64,000 bases of DNA from positions 37,613,547-37,677,546 of the forward strand of contig NC_090182.1 in assembly GCF_024679245.1 (NCBI RefSeq), read 5' to 3'. The position numbers and the translations under genes were made by a program. The DNA comes from Pseudorasbora parva. Taxonomy: Eukaryota > Chordata > Actinopteri > Cypriniformes > Gobionidae. Below, in pieces: positions 33,477 to 47,099 of this stretch. The notes beneath the pieces were generated by a model. That model saw nothing but the letters and a program-made list of their open reading frames with translations, searched no databases and was not told the origin of the DNA. The number at the start of each line of letters is the position of its first letter. Positions within the stretch are counted from its first letter, which is position 1.

Positions 33477-34301
33477 AGGTGCCCTAGAATGAAAAATTGA
33501 ATTAACCTTGCAATAGTGAAATAATAAAAGTTCATCATACTGTGAGTCTCAAATATCATTGCCTCCTACTTCTTATGTAAATCCCATGCATGAAAAACAC
33601 CACGAAAAAATAAGTAATTCTCAACATAAGGCCAACCGTGATACAATCGTTGGGGATCATTGATATGTACGGCCCCCACATTTGCATATGTCCAAACATG
33701 TTCATTGAACTGACGGAGCACATCATCGGGACTGCATGTAAACAAACAACACTTGAGGATAGCAAAAACGGCAGATCATGGACACAAATGTCATGTTCCA
33801 GGCTGTGCAGGAGACGTGAGGACTTTTCTACTCTTCCCACAGATAAAACATGTCAACAGTCATGGTTGATGTTTATTATAATCGGATACCACAACAATTT
33901 AATTTAATATCGTTTGTTTGTTCGGCCCATTTCAAGCAAGCTTCGCTCACCGTCTTAAACTGAAGAAAGTGGCAATTACAACTGTATTCCTGCAAGCAGT
34001 AACTAGCAATTTTATCCACTTATTGACTGTTTAAACAATTTCTGATTAAATTGAAAGATTCTTAGAGAGACAGCATTGTCTAGATGACGCAAGATGCTAC
34101 CACAGTAACAATAGGAAACGCCAAGTACCATACAAAACTAAATAGTGTGTCTAATGACAAAGGGTAATATTATTTTGTATTACAAAATACAACCGTCGAT
34201 ACTTTGCTTACACAGATCGTCCACTCGATCCTTCTAGCAAACGTCACCTTTTCCACCATATAAGTTAAAACTATAGTCATTTGACAAGGCTATTCATTTT
34301 G

Positions 34302-34361
<60 letters not shown>

Positions 34362-35033
34362 AGAACTTAGGAATGATGTTTTTTCATGCTTGTATTTCAG
34401 AGTACATCACAATCACTGGGTAGCCTACATTGTGACTAAAGTTATATAAACATGCAATATTATTGACGAAAAATCACTGGTTTTGGTTTTGACTAAGGGA
34501 CGGAAGAGCGTCCGTGCTTGCGGTTGCCAGATTTCAGTAATTTAAATCCCCCAATCAGAGCTTTTCTGTGAAAAGAACACGTATAGTATCCGGTGTTTTA
34601 CCCAAACATATACAATCTGGCAACTATATGCACGCGAGCTCTCTCATGCGCACGGATGATCTGAAAAACCAATAAACAAGTAAGCTGCATTTTAGCAATC
34701 TCCATTTGAGATGTTCTGCTTAAAGTGTCATTCAGTTGGTCTGTGTTCTGTCAGGACGTTCAGGACTCATGAGCCGCTTTGCTAAACAACTGAAATGCTG
34801 TGTGCTGTGAGCTGTTCAAATAAGCCAATCAGAGCAGAGCTCAACATTAATATTCATGACTCTTCCAAATAAGGCAAAAACAGAGCATTGCATCCTAGGG
34901 ACAATTTATAGGGTTGTAAATAGACCTTTTAAACTGTATCTGGACAATTGTTGCCCTTAAAAAAGCCACATACCCTCTATGTAGATATCAGAGAATAATT
35001 TAAGATATTGTTTCAACTCATTCTATGGCACCT
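33477..35033. mobile_element. TTAA-site element (AGGTGCCCTAGAATG family, copy 1)
   Basis: This 1557-bp element is flanked by TTAA at 33473-33476 and 35034-35037. The TIRs are AGGTGCCCTAGAATG and CATTCTATGGCACCT. It is inverted relative to the shorter copy at 53699-54507, which shares GTTGCCAGATTTCAGTAATT. A TA microsatellite (34304-34358) and extra interior sequence explain part of the length difference. No transposase is recognisable. Confidence 0.8.
34304..34358. repeat. (TA)n microsatellite
   Basis: About 27 TA units inside the TTAA element. Confidence 0.97.
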
Positions 35034-35039
35034 TTAAGG

Positions 35040-35400
35040 AGCATCATTTATTGTTAGATTTATTTGATGGCCAGTTGGGGTCTGTGCAATAAATATTACA
35101 GTTCTAAACAGTCTATTTTGTTTTATTGTTGCACAATATTTCTTATATTTACAATAATGTATTGAATTTCATATGTGTCTCACATTGTCCCACAGCATCA
35201 TTAAAATAGTGTAGATTAGTGTACAATGTTTTATAATAATAATTTATTCTATTTAGTGTCCATTTCATTCATTTAACATTTAATATTGGGGGCATCCAAG
35301 TTATTTTACATATTTGAACATTTAAAAAAAAGTTACAAACACTTATCTGTACTCATTTCAGCTGACTTGTGAAAACTTGTTTAAAAAATATCTAAATTAT
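35040..35400. other. Unassigned AT-rich sequence
   Basis: No supported feature in this short AT-rich stretch. Confidence 0.45.
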
Positions 35401-35404
35401 ATGC

Positions 35405-35562
35405 AATTTATAGCAACTTTTTTTTTTTTTAACAGTAACGCAAATTGTTACTTTCCCTTGTTACGAGTTACTTTTATTATAAAGTAATTCAGTTACTTTT
35501 TGGAACAAGTAGTGAGTAATTATAACCAAATACTTTTTTAATCTAACGTTCCCAACACTGTC
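35405..35562. mobile_element. hAT-like right-end fragment (CCCAACACTG terminus)
   Basis: GTTACTTTCCCTTGTTACGA, then AAAGTAATTCAGTTACTTTT, then ACGTTCCCAACACTG resembles the right end of a widespread fish hAT family with CAGTGTTGGG ends. No left end is present, so it is truncated. A poly(A) run lies at 35607-35636. Confidence 0.55.
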
Positions 35563-35604
35563 AAGCCATACTTCTGAATAATCTGTCCAAGAGGCTGAAT
35601 ATAG

Positions 35605-35637
<33 letters not shown>

Positions 35638-35639
35638 GG

Positions 35640-37985
35640 ACTATTAATTAGATTCTAATGCAGCACTAAGATCTAACAAAACCAAAATGCCACAAGCCCC
35701 AGAATCAACTAAGAGGAGGTAATTCATGACCCTGACTAAAACAGTCTCTGTACTATGCCCAGACATAAACCCAGATTGAAGGTCTATAGCAGGCTATTTG
35801 TGTTAAGATGGGTATGGAGTTGGCCAACAACCACACGCTCAAGGACTTCTGCGAAGAAACAGTAAGTTTGAGACATATCAGCAATGTCACTCCCAGGCTT
35901 TTTAAGAACTTGTGTCACAGCTGCCATTTTTAGAGAAGAGATTATCTCTGCACTAAGTGAAGCATTGACAAATAGCAGTGATATGGGGTACAATAACTGA
36001 CAGGCAGTTTTTCAAAAGAGTATTAGGGAGGGGATAAAGTAAGCAGGTAGTTGAATACATTGACACGTTTAGAAATCAACAGCATTGGAACATGAAAAAA
36101 TGAGACTGGAAAGATTGGGAGGATGCAACTTAAGTTATGAAGCATCATCACAGGCAAAAGCGTTTTCTCAATTTTAGTTGAGAAAATAATTGAGAAAATA
36201 ATTACACTGCTCACTGGTGGAACAATTGATGTTACTAGAAGGTTTAATGAGGTTATTGACTGTTATAAACAAAACTCTGGGATTAGAGATACTAATAATT
36301 GTAGAATAAATGCCACTTTGCAGCTTTGAGTGCATTATGTTGCTTAAACGGGGGGTGAAATGCTGTTTCATGCATACTGAGCTTTTTACACTGTTAAAGA
36401 CTTGGATTCCCATCCTAAACATAGACAAAGTTTCAAAAACTAATGTTGGACGTTTTCTGTGTTAAAAATACTCCTTCCGGTTTCTCACAAGTTTCGGAGA
36501 GTTTTTTTCGAGTATGGCTCGGCTTGACGTTAATAGAGCGGAAGGTCCTTGTATGGGCCGTACGGGCTCTTCTCCCTTCTCTCTCTTCGTCATTCAAATG
36601 CGCTAAGGGACTCTATTGTTGTTCTATGTATAACGTTACACTAGTCTGACGTGCAAAACCGTTTTGCTTGCTACTGCTAAGGTTTAGTCGCATACAATAG
36701 TCCATAAACCGAATCATGTCCTCATAAACTGCGAGTAAAGACACACAAATGTTGACAGTCCACTAAATACAGTCCTGCTGCTGCTGTTTCTCCTGTTCAA
36801 TTTATTTCAGCCTCCGAATGATTCTGGATCATATATCTATTAGCTGAGCTCAATAGCCATGAGTTTCTCCACGCTTGAGGACGTCACCGCTTTGCACTCT
36901 CGTCATTCTTTAGCTCCGCCCTCTCGATACGCCTCCAGGCGCTCGTTTTTTGCCGGAAAGACTCGGTACAACCCATATTTCTTTTATAAATATTATAAAA
37001 CAAAAGACTTTTCGGAGATTTGAAGGATGCAATACTACTCTATAGGTACTCAAGATTGACATGAGATTGACTGAAACTGAGTGTTTCACTGAGTGTTTTT
37101 TACTGGGTAAACCCAGCCTGATATAATTTTGCCCTGCAACTCAGTCTGGATACCCGTACATTCATTTCTACTGATTCTGTTATAATTTCCTTGGAATCAA
37201 TCGCAGAATGGCTTATCCACCTGCTGCACTATTGGCGGTTTTAACACGATGACAGATAGAGAAACCATAGACAGTGAGAGAAACGATGGGTGGTTGCCTG
37301 TTGATCACGCCTTTTGTGGTGTGATTGGTTGAAATAAATATCCAGTTGCGTACAGTCATTTGAATAATGACAGTTGATCACACCTCTTGTGCAGTAAAAA
37401 TATAGAGCAGAATCCCCGACCAATGTCAAAATTTAAATAAAGCTTGGTCTGGTGATAGCCAGACAATCCATAAAGTCGTCATTTGGCGTAACTGAGATGT
37501 GCACTTGAGGAGATGACCTCTTAAAAGTGATAACACTTTTATTTCAGAAGGGCAAGCTGCAGTGTTAAATTGGTCAATATAGGAAATAACTGGTAAGTCA
37601 CCTATAGTATGACTAAAATGATCAAGATCAATATCACAGATTTTTCTAAAACAAATAATACATTTATTCACAGTTTCACAGAGGGAGGAGTGTGTGTGTG
37701 TGTGTGTGGGGGGGGGTAAATGTAAGGAGCTTGTGGTCACTTCTATGAAGGCCTACATGAGTAAAGTCAAGTTGTTCAATAAATAAATGTAAATAAATAA
37801 ATGTCCATGAAGCTCACAGCAATACTGCAGACCAAGTTGTCAACATGAATGTTTGAATCACCAGTTAAAAGAATAACTGGACAGATTACACTGGCAAGTG
37901 TCAAAAACTCAGAATTAAGTTTGGACATACGATTAAACAGTAGAATTGGAGAAGGACCATTTAGTTTAAATGCCAAGCATTCAAA
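35640..37985 (-). pseudogene. L2/CR1-group LINE remnant (endonuclease and reverse transcriptase), interrupted
   Basis: Read on the minus strand from about 37980, VILLTGDSNIHVDN (37776-37976) is an endonuclease GDFNIHVD-type block. After the TTAA element 36348-37088 come HITAIVNASLSAEIISSLK, then VLKKPGSD, then LERVVVGQLHTHLN (35784-36010). In another frame SGHSTETVLVRVMNYLLL and LDLSAALESN follow (35645-35785). These are reverse transcriptase blocks upstream of the catalytic YADD motif, which is absent. A frameshift near 35785 and many substitutions mark it as dead. 37100-37770 is diverged and placed by position only. The clade is inferred from block style. Confidence 0.7.
36348..37088. mobile_element. 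TTAA-site element (GGGGGGTGAAATGC family, copy 2, right end lost)
   Basis: TTAA at 36344-36347, then ACGGGGGGTGAAATGCTG. The body matches 59510-60480 with an internal deletion. The C-rich right terminus is missing: the match ends at GAGTGTTTCAC and changes to other sequence. It is inserted in the antisense LINE. Confidence 0.75.
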
Positions 37986-38059
37986 TGATGAAAAGCAATG
38001 CAGAGACCTCAGTTACTGCAACATCAGATCTATAAATGACAGAGAACGCCACCTCTACC

Positions 38060-38940
38060 GGTGGAGCGCGGCTGTTCAATATAAGTGCAGAGCACACATA
38101 TTTAGATTGAAATGGTAATTTGTCTGATGCCACGTTTCAGAGACAGCAAAAGTCCAGTACTTTGTTCACAACAATGTCACAGATTGAAGCAGCTTTATTA
38201 TTTATAGAAGAGTGTTCAGATGCGCAAACCCTACTGTGCCAAGGCAGACACCTCCACTGAATGCAGTTGACTTCTGGAGATAAGAGAAGTTGGCAGGACA
38301 GGCATGATGTGGAGATAGATAACGACGATCCAGACACCTTTGAGACCATGCTGACTTTATACAGGCACCGTTTGCATGCAGATTCCGGCAGGAGCTACAA
38401 TGGACGTATTTTGACCGGCTGAGAATGTGTAGCAAGCACAGTGTTTCCATAAACAGATATCAGGAGGTGAATAATGACCAAGCTGTTAAAGTTCCATGGC
38501 AGAATATTTTAGAATGGTGAAGTCTGAGCAATCAAAATGTATCTTGCTGTAAACTCAAAAAGTACCAATACAGAAGTGAGTACAATCCAGCGAGACCGCA
38601 TAGTAGCAGCAGCAGGTGTAATCCAGAGGACAAATAGATAATAGTCCAGGCAGTCATAAGGAAGCAGAGTCACCACATGAACAACGTCGGCCAATACAGC
38701 ACCAGAATCAACAGCACAATAGAACGAACATCTAATGTACAAACTATTTTGTGCTTATGTTGAAGCGGCAGCCACACTGTGCCAGCGTCATCTCACAGCG
38801 GTAGTTTTTTTTATGCCTGGACAGTGTATATACTGTACAGTTTGTAGAGATGTGGGAAGTTGACTACATGATAAGGAGCAATTCTGTAGTGACTATTTGG
38901 CAGGGCCATAGTTGTGCTTTTTGGTTTAGATGCATCTGAA
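38060..38940. other. Unassigned sequence upstream of Tc1 element
   Basis: It may include diverged 5' LINE sequence, but no further protein block can be placed. No supported gene. Confidence 0.4.
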
Positions 38941-39695
38941 TTACAGTCTTGTTCAAAATAATAGCAGTACAATGTGACTAACCAGAATAATCAAGGTTTT
39001 TAGTATATTTTTTATTGCTACGTGGCAAACAAGTTACCAGTAGGTTCAGTAGATTCTCAGAAAACAAACAAGAACCAGCATTCATGATATGCACGCTCTT
39101 AAGGCTGTGCAATTGGGCAATTAGTTGAAAGGGGTGTGTTCAAAAAAAAATAGCAGTGTCTACCTTTGACTGTACAAACTCAAAACTATTTTGTACAAAC
39201 ATTTTTTTTTTTCTGGGATTTAGCAATCCTGTGAATCACTAAACTAATATTTAGTTGTATGACCACAGTTTTTTAAAACTGCTTGACATCTGTGTGGCAT
39301 GGAGTCAACCAACTTGTGGCACCTCTCAGCTGTTATTCCACTCCATGATTCTTTAAAGGGTCATGAAACCCCAAAACACTTTTTTTGAGATGTAAACAGA
39401 TATGTATAGGCTTCACATCATTGAAAACACTAAGGGTACTCATTAATGGTATTCATATGCAGAGGTGGGTAGAGTAGCCAAAATCTTTACTCAAGTAAAA
39501 GTACAAGTACCTACGGAAATATTTACTCAAGTAAAAGTAAAAGTAACAATCGTAAGAGTTACTTGAGTAAGAGTAAAAAAAGTATTAGATGAAAAAACTA
39601 CTCAAGTACTTAGTTACTAGTTACTTTCGATCTGATTGATAAGATCCAAAAACCCTGAATTTCAGACTACTTAGAGAGCTTTCACACACCTCCAA

Positions 39696-39801
<106 letters not shown>

Positions 39802-40010
39802 AATGGTTAAACAGTGTAAATTAATGGTGTGCTGGGCTAACCACAGCTCTTTTTAAAACATACTTTGTTCTTATATTTTTATAAGTATATGCATTCTTAA
39901 AAATACAGTCCCATTTTTAAACGTATGTATACACTGCAGACTGTTGTCTGTCCGGATATGTGTATAAATGCAAGATGTCACATTAGGCTATTCAATTTGT
40001 TTCGTTTTTA

Positions 40011-40586
40011 GCCTGATCTCATCAGTACCTGTGGCAACGTTTTTGCAAACCACAAAATATGTACCAATACGTACATATTGCGACAGTTTCAAAGTGAAAT
40101 GTCCACTGGGTGGCGCTAAAAGCTTATTTTTTTCCAGAACAGATTTGCGTGAATCTGACATGTTTTGTTACGTTGTGTTTTTAACGTAGCCTACACCCAC
40201 ACTAAACCTACCCGAAAGTGTTAACAAAAGCAAATGTGACAAAAATAAAATTGTGTCCATGTATTTTTAGCTTGTGTTTAGAACTCGTCTTTGAGCTCTT
40301 ATCATGACTCGTTCTTCATGGGGTTCGTTCTCAAGCTTTTCGCATTGCAAATACAAATCTGTATCAGCTGAGCTATCGAGCAAGTCTGGTGAATCAGAAA
40401 AGCAGAACATGGAGCTGTGACGCAAAATTCAAAATGTTTTACAAACCATAGACTAACAAAAAATGTAGTTTTTCTGCCTGTAGTGTTCATTTCTGTTGGA
40501 ATTCCTGCAGTGTGTATTGGTAACTTACGTATTTTGTGGTTTGCAAAAACATTGTCACAGGTATATTTTGCCAATGAGGTTGCTCG
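40011..40586. mobile_element. Foldback element FB-c, fourth level of nesting
   Basis: The left arm at about 40014-40080 (GTTTTTGCAAACCACAAAAT) is repeated inverted at about 40507-40580. The middle carries ACTAAACCTACCC (40201-40213). The boundaries are approximate and no TSD is certain. Confidence 0.65.
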
Positions 40587-42577
40587 TTTTATGAGAAAAA
40601 AAAAAAGATAATGTAAATGTGCAGATGTGAACGTTTGTTTGTGGACGTGTGTTCGGAGGATTCAAACGATTTGTCAATGTTGCACAAGAGCGCATATGAG
40701 GAAAACACTCGGACAGTGTGTGAAATAGTATTACAATAAAGGAAAAGTGCCCATAGTTACCAAATTACCATTAACAGTGTTCAAATATAGGCATCATTGT
40801 TACACTTACCACTGCTCTCTCAGGTTGGAGCTGGAATTATTGTATGCTGAGATGTCAGTTCATATTGGTGCACACAGCATGCATTAGTTTATGAAACTGT
40901 TCTTTTTGACATCTTGGACTGAAAACAGGCTGAACTTGAGTCCACGTACGGGTGATCTGCCGTAGCTCACAAACATCTCCCTCTGCTTCGGCCATCATCT
41001 TCTGACTAAACGCGCGCTAATTTTATGCGGGTGATGCGTATCCACCTCTCGCGAAGCAGCCTCTCCAACGTTTCGCGAGACTTGCGAACAAGTCATAACT
41101 TATTTTAAAATATATAATTAATTATCACCATTGACAGTAGCGGAGGAACGCCACCGAATGTAACTAAGTAAAAGTACAGTTTTTTCACAAGAAATGTACT
41201 TGAGTAAAAGTAAAAGTACCCATTTTTAAATATACTCTAAAAGTACAAGTTACCCAAAAAATGTACTCAAGTAAATGTAACGAAGTAAATGTAATTCGTT
41301 ACTACCCACCTCTGTTCATATGTGAAAATAGTTATCTTTGCATTTTTCAGAGCGATTTCTGTCTTCCGGTTTGAAAAGCTTAGTCGGAGCAACGTCACAA
41401 ATGCTGACGTCGGCACGGCCTTTTCGGCCCAAGTATGGGCTGCTGGGCACATGCTGACGTCGACCGCTCCGAGCGATTCTCGATATATATTCATGACATA
41501 AAGCTCATTCAGTCCAATCCCTGCGCTGTAGTATGCATACAAGATAATTTAGTTAATATGCATGAGACAGTCACTTCTGTCAGGCTCGTCTTCCATCATT
41601 ATTGTAGAGATATGGTGGGGAAGTTTTGGAAGCAGCGTGCGGAAAAGTCACGGAGGAAAGCTAGGCGTTGTGCTGATACGAAGTAACGTAAAGGGTGCCG
41701 AGCGAGCTGTAACCGGCGCCGTCTGTGGAAGCCTTTGCTACAAAGGCTCTGTAAAGTAAAATTCACCTGAGGAATCGCACGCCGAACCTGCAAGCGTTGA
41801 CTATCTATGTCAGGAGTGCAAAATAACCAATCTGTAATCTGTAGGCTAATGAACAAAAGCCACGTCCTCTCCGTTTTATTTGTGGTCACAGCCATGCACT
41901 AACCGCATGTGTTCGGGCTCTTAGTGAAACAGTGTGCATATTTGGACAAATATAGATTTAGCTGCCGAGTGACCGCGCGGATCGTCACGGCAACCCAGCG
42001 CGCGTCGCTCTGCTTCAGATGCGTGGTCGAGACTATGAAGCCTCAAACCCCTTCGCTTTTACCCCGATCTAGAATTACACATCTCTATCACATCGCATGT
42101 TGGGTGGTTCACGTTCTCTTATCACGTCGGCGCGTTGTTCATCTTGCCAAACAGCGTGCATATTTGGACAAATATAGTTTTATCACGTTTGCAAAATATT
42201 TCGTCATGCAGAATAACATTTATTTTCATTTCTCAATGAATTATGCTGGTTTGAACTTTGAAGAGCTGAATGATTTGCGATCTCTGCTGCACGCCACTCA
42301 TAGCTCTCTCATTCGCTGTACTCATCGCTCATTTAATCTCACTGTGGTAAACTATGCCAACGTGAACCAAGAACATGTCTCAGAACCGCTGTAACTGCTG
42401 CTATATCTCTAGTCTTAATGCACCTACTGACACTCCCCTATTTATGCAAACCATTCCCTCTTTCCACACAATACCATCCCACCTTTTCACAGTCGACCAC
42501 TCCCCATTTAACAAGCTTTTTCAAATCGAAGGTGTGAAAAAACACCGCTGCAGCAGGGGGGTTTCATGACCCTTTAA

Positions 42578-43470
42578 CAACATTCCACAATTCATTCACA
42601 TTTCTTGGTTTTGCTTTAGAAACAGCATTTTTGATATCACCCCACAAGTTCTCAATTGGATTAAGGTCTGGAGATTGGGCTGGCCACTCCATAACATTCA
42701 TTTTGTTGGTTTGGAACCAAGACTTTGCCCGTTTACTAGTGTGTTTTGGGTCATTGTCTTGTTGAAACAACCATTTCAAGGGCATGTCCTCTTCAGCATA
42801 GGGCAACATGACCTCTTCAAGTATTTTAACATATGCAAACTGATCCATGATCCCTGGTATGCGATAAATAGGCCCAACACCATAGTAGGAGAAACATGCC
42901 CATATCATGATGCTTGCACCTCCATGCTTCACTGTCTTCACTGTGTACTGTGGCTTGAATTCAGAGTTTGGGGGTCGTCTCACAAACTGCCTGTGGCCCT
43001 TGAACCCAAAAAGAACAATTTTACTCTCATCAGTCCACAAAATGTTCCTCCATTTCTCTTTAGGCCAGTTGATGTGTTCTTTGGCAAATTGTAATCTCTT
43101 CTGCACATGCCTTTTTTTTTAACAGAGGGACTTTGCGGGGGATTCTTGAAAATAGATTCGCTTCACACAGACGTCTTCTAACTGTCACAGTACTTACAGG
43201 TAACTCCAGACTGTCTTTGATCATCCTGGAGGTGATCATTGGCTGAGCCTTTGCCATTCTGGTTATTCTTCTATCCATTTTGATGGTTGTCTTCCGTTTT
43301 CTTCCACGTCTCTCTGGATTTGCTCTCCATTTTAAGGCATTGGAGATCATTTTAGCTGAACAGCCTATCATTTTTTGCACCTCTTTATAGGTTTTCCCCT
43401 CTCTAATCAACTTTTTAATCAAAGTACGCTGTTCTTCTGAACAATGTCTTGAACGACCAATTTTCCTCAG
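42578..43470 (-). pseudogene. Tc1 transposase of element D, frameshifted and truncated
   Basis: On the minus strand an N-terminal helix-turn-helix half (KLIREGKTYKEVQKMIGC, GRKRKTTIKMDRRI) occupies 43060-43470. The catalytic half follows in another frame (43106-42578). The first Asp is in [10 protein letters not shown], the second in [11 protein letters not shown], and the Glu in [11 protein letters not shown], so the DDE triad is present. The frames are separated at a nine-T run (43113-43121 on the plus strand). The C-terminus is cut after NELWNVV by the TTAA element. No in-frame ATG was found for the N-terminal half. Confidence 0.85.
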
Positions 43471-43804
43471 CTTTCAAATGCATGTTCAACAAGTGTTGGC
43501 TTCATCCTTAAATAGGGGCCACCTGATTCACACCTGTTTCTTCACAAAATTGATGACCTCAGTGATTGAATGCCACACTGCTATTTTTTTGAACACACCC
43601 CTTTCAACTTATTCAACTAATTGCCCAATTGCACAGCCTTAAGAGCGTGCATATCATGAATGCTGGGTCTCATTTGTTTTCTGAGAATCTACTGAACCTA
43701 CTGGTAACTTGTTTGCCACGTAGCAATAAAAAAATATACGAAAAACCTTGATTATTCTGGTTAGTCACATTGTACTGCTATTATTTTGAACAAGACTGTA
43801 TGTC

Positions 43805-44960
43805 TTTGAACGTCATGTTTCAAAGAAGTGCTAACCAGATTTGAGGAACTGCCAGTGGTCCTGACTATCCACATGTTGGACATTGGCTCATATAGGTCAT
43901 GACAGAAAAGCAGGCTAATGACTCTATTTGGCTCTCCTTGCAGAACAGGTGATTCATTAAGAGCTAAAAGTGTTCTTGTGCAGTAACTGACCTAATACAG
44001 AAGAGCACAGACTGAATGCTATACCCATGAAGACCTAAACTATGGAAGTGATGGATTACGAATTTCTTCAGATGTTCAAGAAATATTTTCTGGATCTTTT
44101 AAACTGTTGATTGCTTAGATATCAATCTGATACTATTCATATTTGTATGAATAGAATACATGTTGGTTTGTAAAAAGACATTGAAACATGCAATTTTAAC
44201 TGACATGCCTCTACAATGTGAATCTTCTGTCTTATAAATTGATTATACATGAATCCCTAATTTATAACGTATGTATGTCTCTGAAGTACATTCATCTATA
44301 CTGTAAGTTTTAGTGACTGTCAAAGAGGTGTGTGTGCTAGAACGTTGCCATATGCATGATAATCAGATCATGCTGGAGATATTGATTAGAGTAGAGCAGG
44401 TGTTTGATTCGGCTCCAGAAGTCCACAATTATCTCTATTCAAAGTATTAAGCAACAGGGCATTTGTGGCACTAACAAAAGCGTTCACACTAACACCAGCC
44501 GTTAAAACTCCAATCTCGAGGTATATTCGTGCATGGCTCCTGATTATAAAGCCATTTAGAGTTGTGTCATCAGCCAAAAAGATAAGGTTACACCAGTTCA
44601 ATTCTTCTGAGACCTACAAAACAAACAATACTCTCATTGACCTAAATTAAGCTGTTATAATTTGTCAGTTTCCACATCAAGGTTTTTAGAAATACACCAC
44701 TGATAAATACTGTAGATGGGTAGATACTTTTGGATAGGTAAATATTTGATGGATACATGCTGATAAGTCCTCTCAACAGATAGTGTAGATGAGTAGACAC
44801 TGGATAATACTGTGGATAGTTACTGTAGACTGAATTATAAATTATGTGGATTATATACGGTGTAGAATAGATGGATAAATACTGTGGATAGTGTGGGAAT
44901 ATACTGTAGATGAATAGATTGGCCAACATTTTTGTTTTATTGACCCAACCAGTTCGATTA
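43805..44960. other. Unassigned sequence
   Basis: No transposon ends recognised. A minus-strand open frame at 44386-44601 has no known domain. 44690-44900 is a degenerate GATA/GTAGAT-rich tract that probably began as a tetranucleotide repeat. Confidence 0.4.
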
Positions 44961-44971
44961 AAGGAGTCATG

Positions 44972-46201
44972 CATGGGCGTAGATTACGCGGGGGACGCGG
45001 GGGACGTGTCCCCCTCACTTTTAATAAAATGTATTTTCGTCCCCCGCACTTTTACTGGGTCTCACCAATCTTAGTCGACCCGCTCCGAGCGGGATTCGAA
45101 CCGGCACGTTACCTGCGCGGAGGCGGGCAAGTTAACAGGGACGCTAAAGACAGCCTTCTCTTATCACGGTCACGGCGTCACGGTCAAATGTATTTACAAA
45201 GAAACCAATGTGAATACATCAAGATTTAAATTCAGAGACAAAAAATAATCTATGCATGACCTGCCGTTTTATTCGCATCTAAATATGAGGAGGGCGCTCT
45301 CACAGAAAGTCCAAAAGTGGATTCGTAGAGGTAATATCCAGTCACGCTGGAGCTGCAGGCTGAAGGAAAACATCGTTATGAGAGATGAGACGTGACGACG
45401 ACAATCAGACGAGTGCGACAATATATGCTTAATGTGTGTTTTTCAAGTCATCTCAATGTACGCTATTTATTGACAATAAAGTATAGCCTATCATATGAAT
45501 AATGCAGCTTTTAATGTTTAGTATCTTCTGCTCACCAATGCTGCATTTATGTAATCAAAAATAGTTCAAACAGTAATATTTTGAAATATTATTACAAATT
45601 AAAACTGTTTTTTTCCTATGTGAATATAGTAATTTATTCCTGTGATCAAAGCTGAATTTATAATCATTACTCCAGTCTTCAGTGTCACATGATCCTCCAC
45701 TAATCATTCTCATATGATGATTTTATAATCAAGAAACATTTATGATTATTATCTGTGTTGAAAACAGTTGTGCTGCTTAAAAATGTTGTGGAAACCATGA
45801 TAGCCTACATGTTATTTTTCAGGATTCTTTAATGAATAGAAAGTTCAATGGACAGCATTTATTTGCATTTATTAAATAAATTATTATCTTTTGTAATATT
45901 AAAATTATCACTTGTGATCAATTTAATGCATGTCTGATCAACAAAAGTATTAATTTCTCTCTTTTTTAATTTTTACCACAAATGTTTAGATGGTTTCCAC
46001 AAAAATTAAGCAGCACTATGAGCAGCACAACTGATAATAATCATAAGTGTGTGTTGATCATCAGATCCTCATCTGAGAATGATTAGTGAAGGGTCATGTG
46101 AAACTTGAGGACTGGAGTAATGACGATAAATTCAGCTTTGATCACAGGAATAAATTACACTTGACTATATCTTCACATAGAGAACAGCATGGTTTACATC
46201 A

Positions 46202-46291
<90 letters not shown>

Positions 46292-46542
46292 TACATTGCA
46301 TAAAATCTATGGAGACTTAATGCAGAAGTGTTTGTAGTATATAAACCAATCATAAAATTGGCACAAAAAATAGGAGAATAATATTATAGATATTAATTAG
46401 TGGTTATTGTTCAGCAGTGTATTTGATATCTTGCCCAATTAAAAGCAAGAGATGCGATAAATTATATTGGTCCAAAAATAATAATAAATGGTATTACGAC
46501 ATTTCTGTCCCCCTCACTTCTGAAAAGATGGCTACGCCCCTG
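44972..46542. mobile_element. hAT-like element (CAGGGGCGTAG type) with 8-bp TSD
   Basis: The ends CATGGGCGTAG and CTACGCCCCTG are flanked by a perfect GAGTCATG duplication (44964-44971, 46543-46550). Subterminal GTCCCCCTCACTT occurs at both ends in direct orientation. The interior contains a long inverted repeat (about 45620-45800 against 45990-46165) and a TA microsatellite at 46204-46282. No transposase block was found, so it is non-autonomous. Confidence 0.85.
46204..46282. repeat. (TA)n microsatellite
   Basis: About 39 TA units adjoining a T-homopolymer inside the hAT-like element. Confidence 0.97.
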
Positions 46543-46595
46543 GAGTCATGAATTGAGAAATCAAAATTTGACTTGTAAAAGGTCATTGTGGGCAG

Positions 46596-46667
46596 CAAGG
46601 AAGTTTTGCGTTCTTGAGCCTACAGGATGTTTTAATCCTGTAGGCTCAAGAACTCAAAACTTCCTTG
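46596..46667. repeat. 72-nt near-perfect hairpin
   Basis: The arms 46596-46629 and 46634-46667 pair over about 32 bp with one mismatch and a loop of about 6 nt. The arm contains TTCTTGAGCCTACAGGAT. No transposon TIR or TSD was identified around it. Confidence 0.85.
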
Positions 46668-47099
46668 TTAGTCCAAAAACTGATTTTAACAAATCCGAGC
46701 ACAGAAAACGACTTGAATTTAATTTGTTTTATCATATTATGATGTCAGATCACCTTTCGAAAGACCACCTCTGCAGAATCAATGCCTACCTACTTCTACA
46801 TCCTCATGGTCTAAGTTCTGGACTCTTGCCAAAACTCCCAATATAATCAATGATGCTGTCTACACTGCACAATGAACCTTATATTTGCATTGTGTTTGAA
46901 CAGTTTGTGATGAAATCATTTGTGACAGTGCAGAAATGTAATTGCAATGATGAGATCATTCATTCGCTCAACAGATGCTGTGATTAGCTAAAATGCTCAT
47001 CGCTACAACCTTTCATGGGACATGAGTACTGTAGATATACACTCACCTAAAGGATTATTAGGAACACCATACTAATACTGTGTTTTAGCCACTTTCACC

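Noticed and set aside
44386..44601. Minus-strand ORF containing FLADDTTLNGF, resembling a reverse transcriptase ADD motif
   Set aside because: The ADD triplet is suggestive of the LINE catalytic block, but no flanking RT blocks could be placed on either side. Too weak to annotate.
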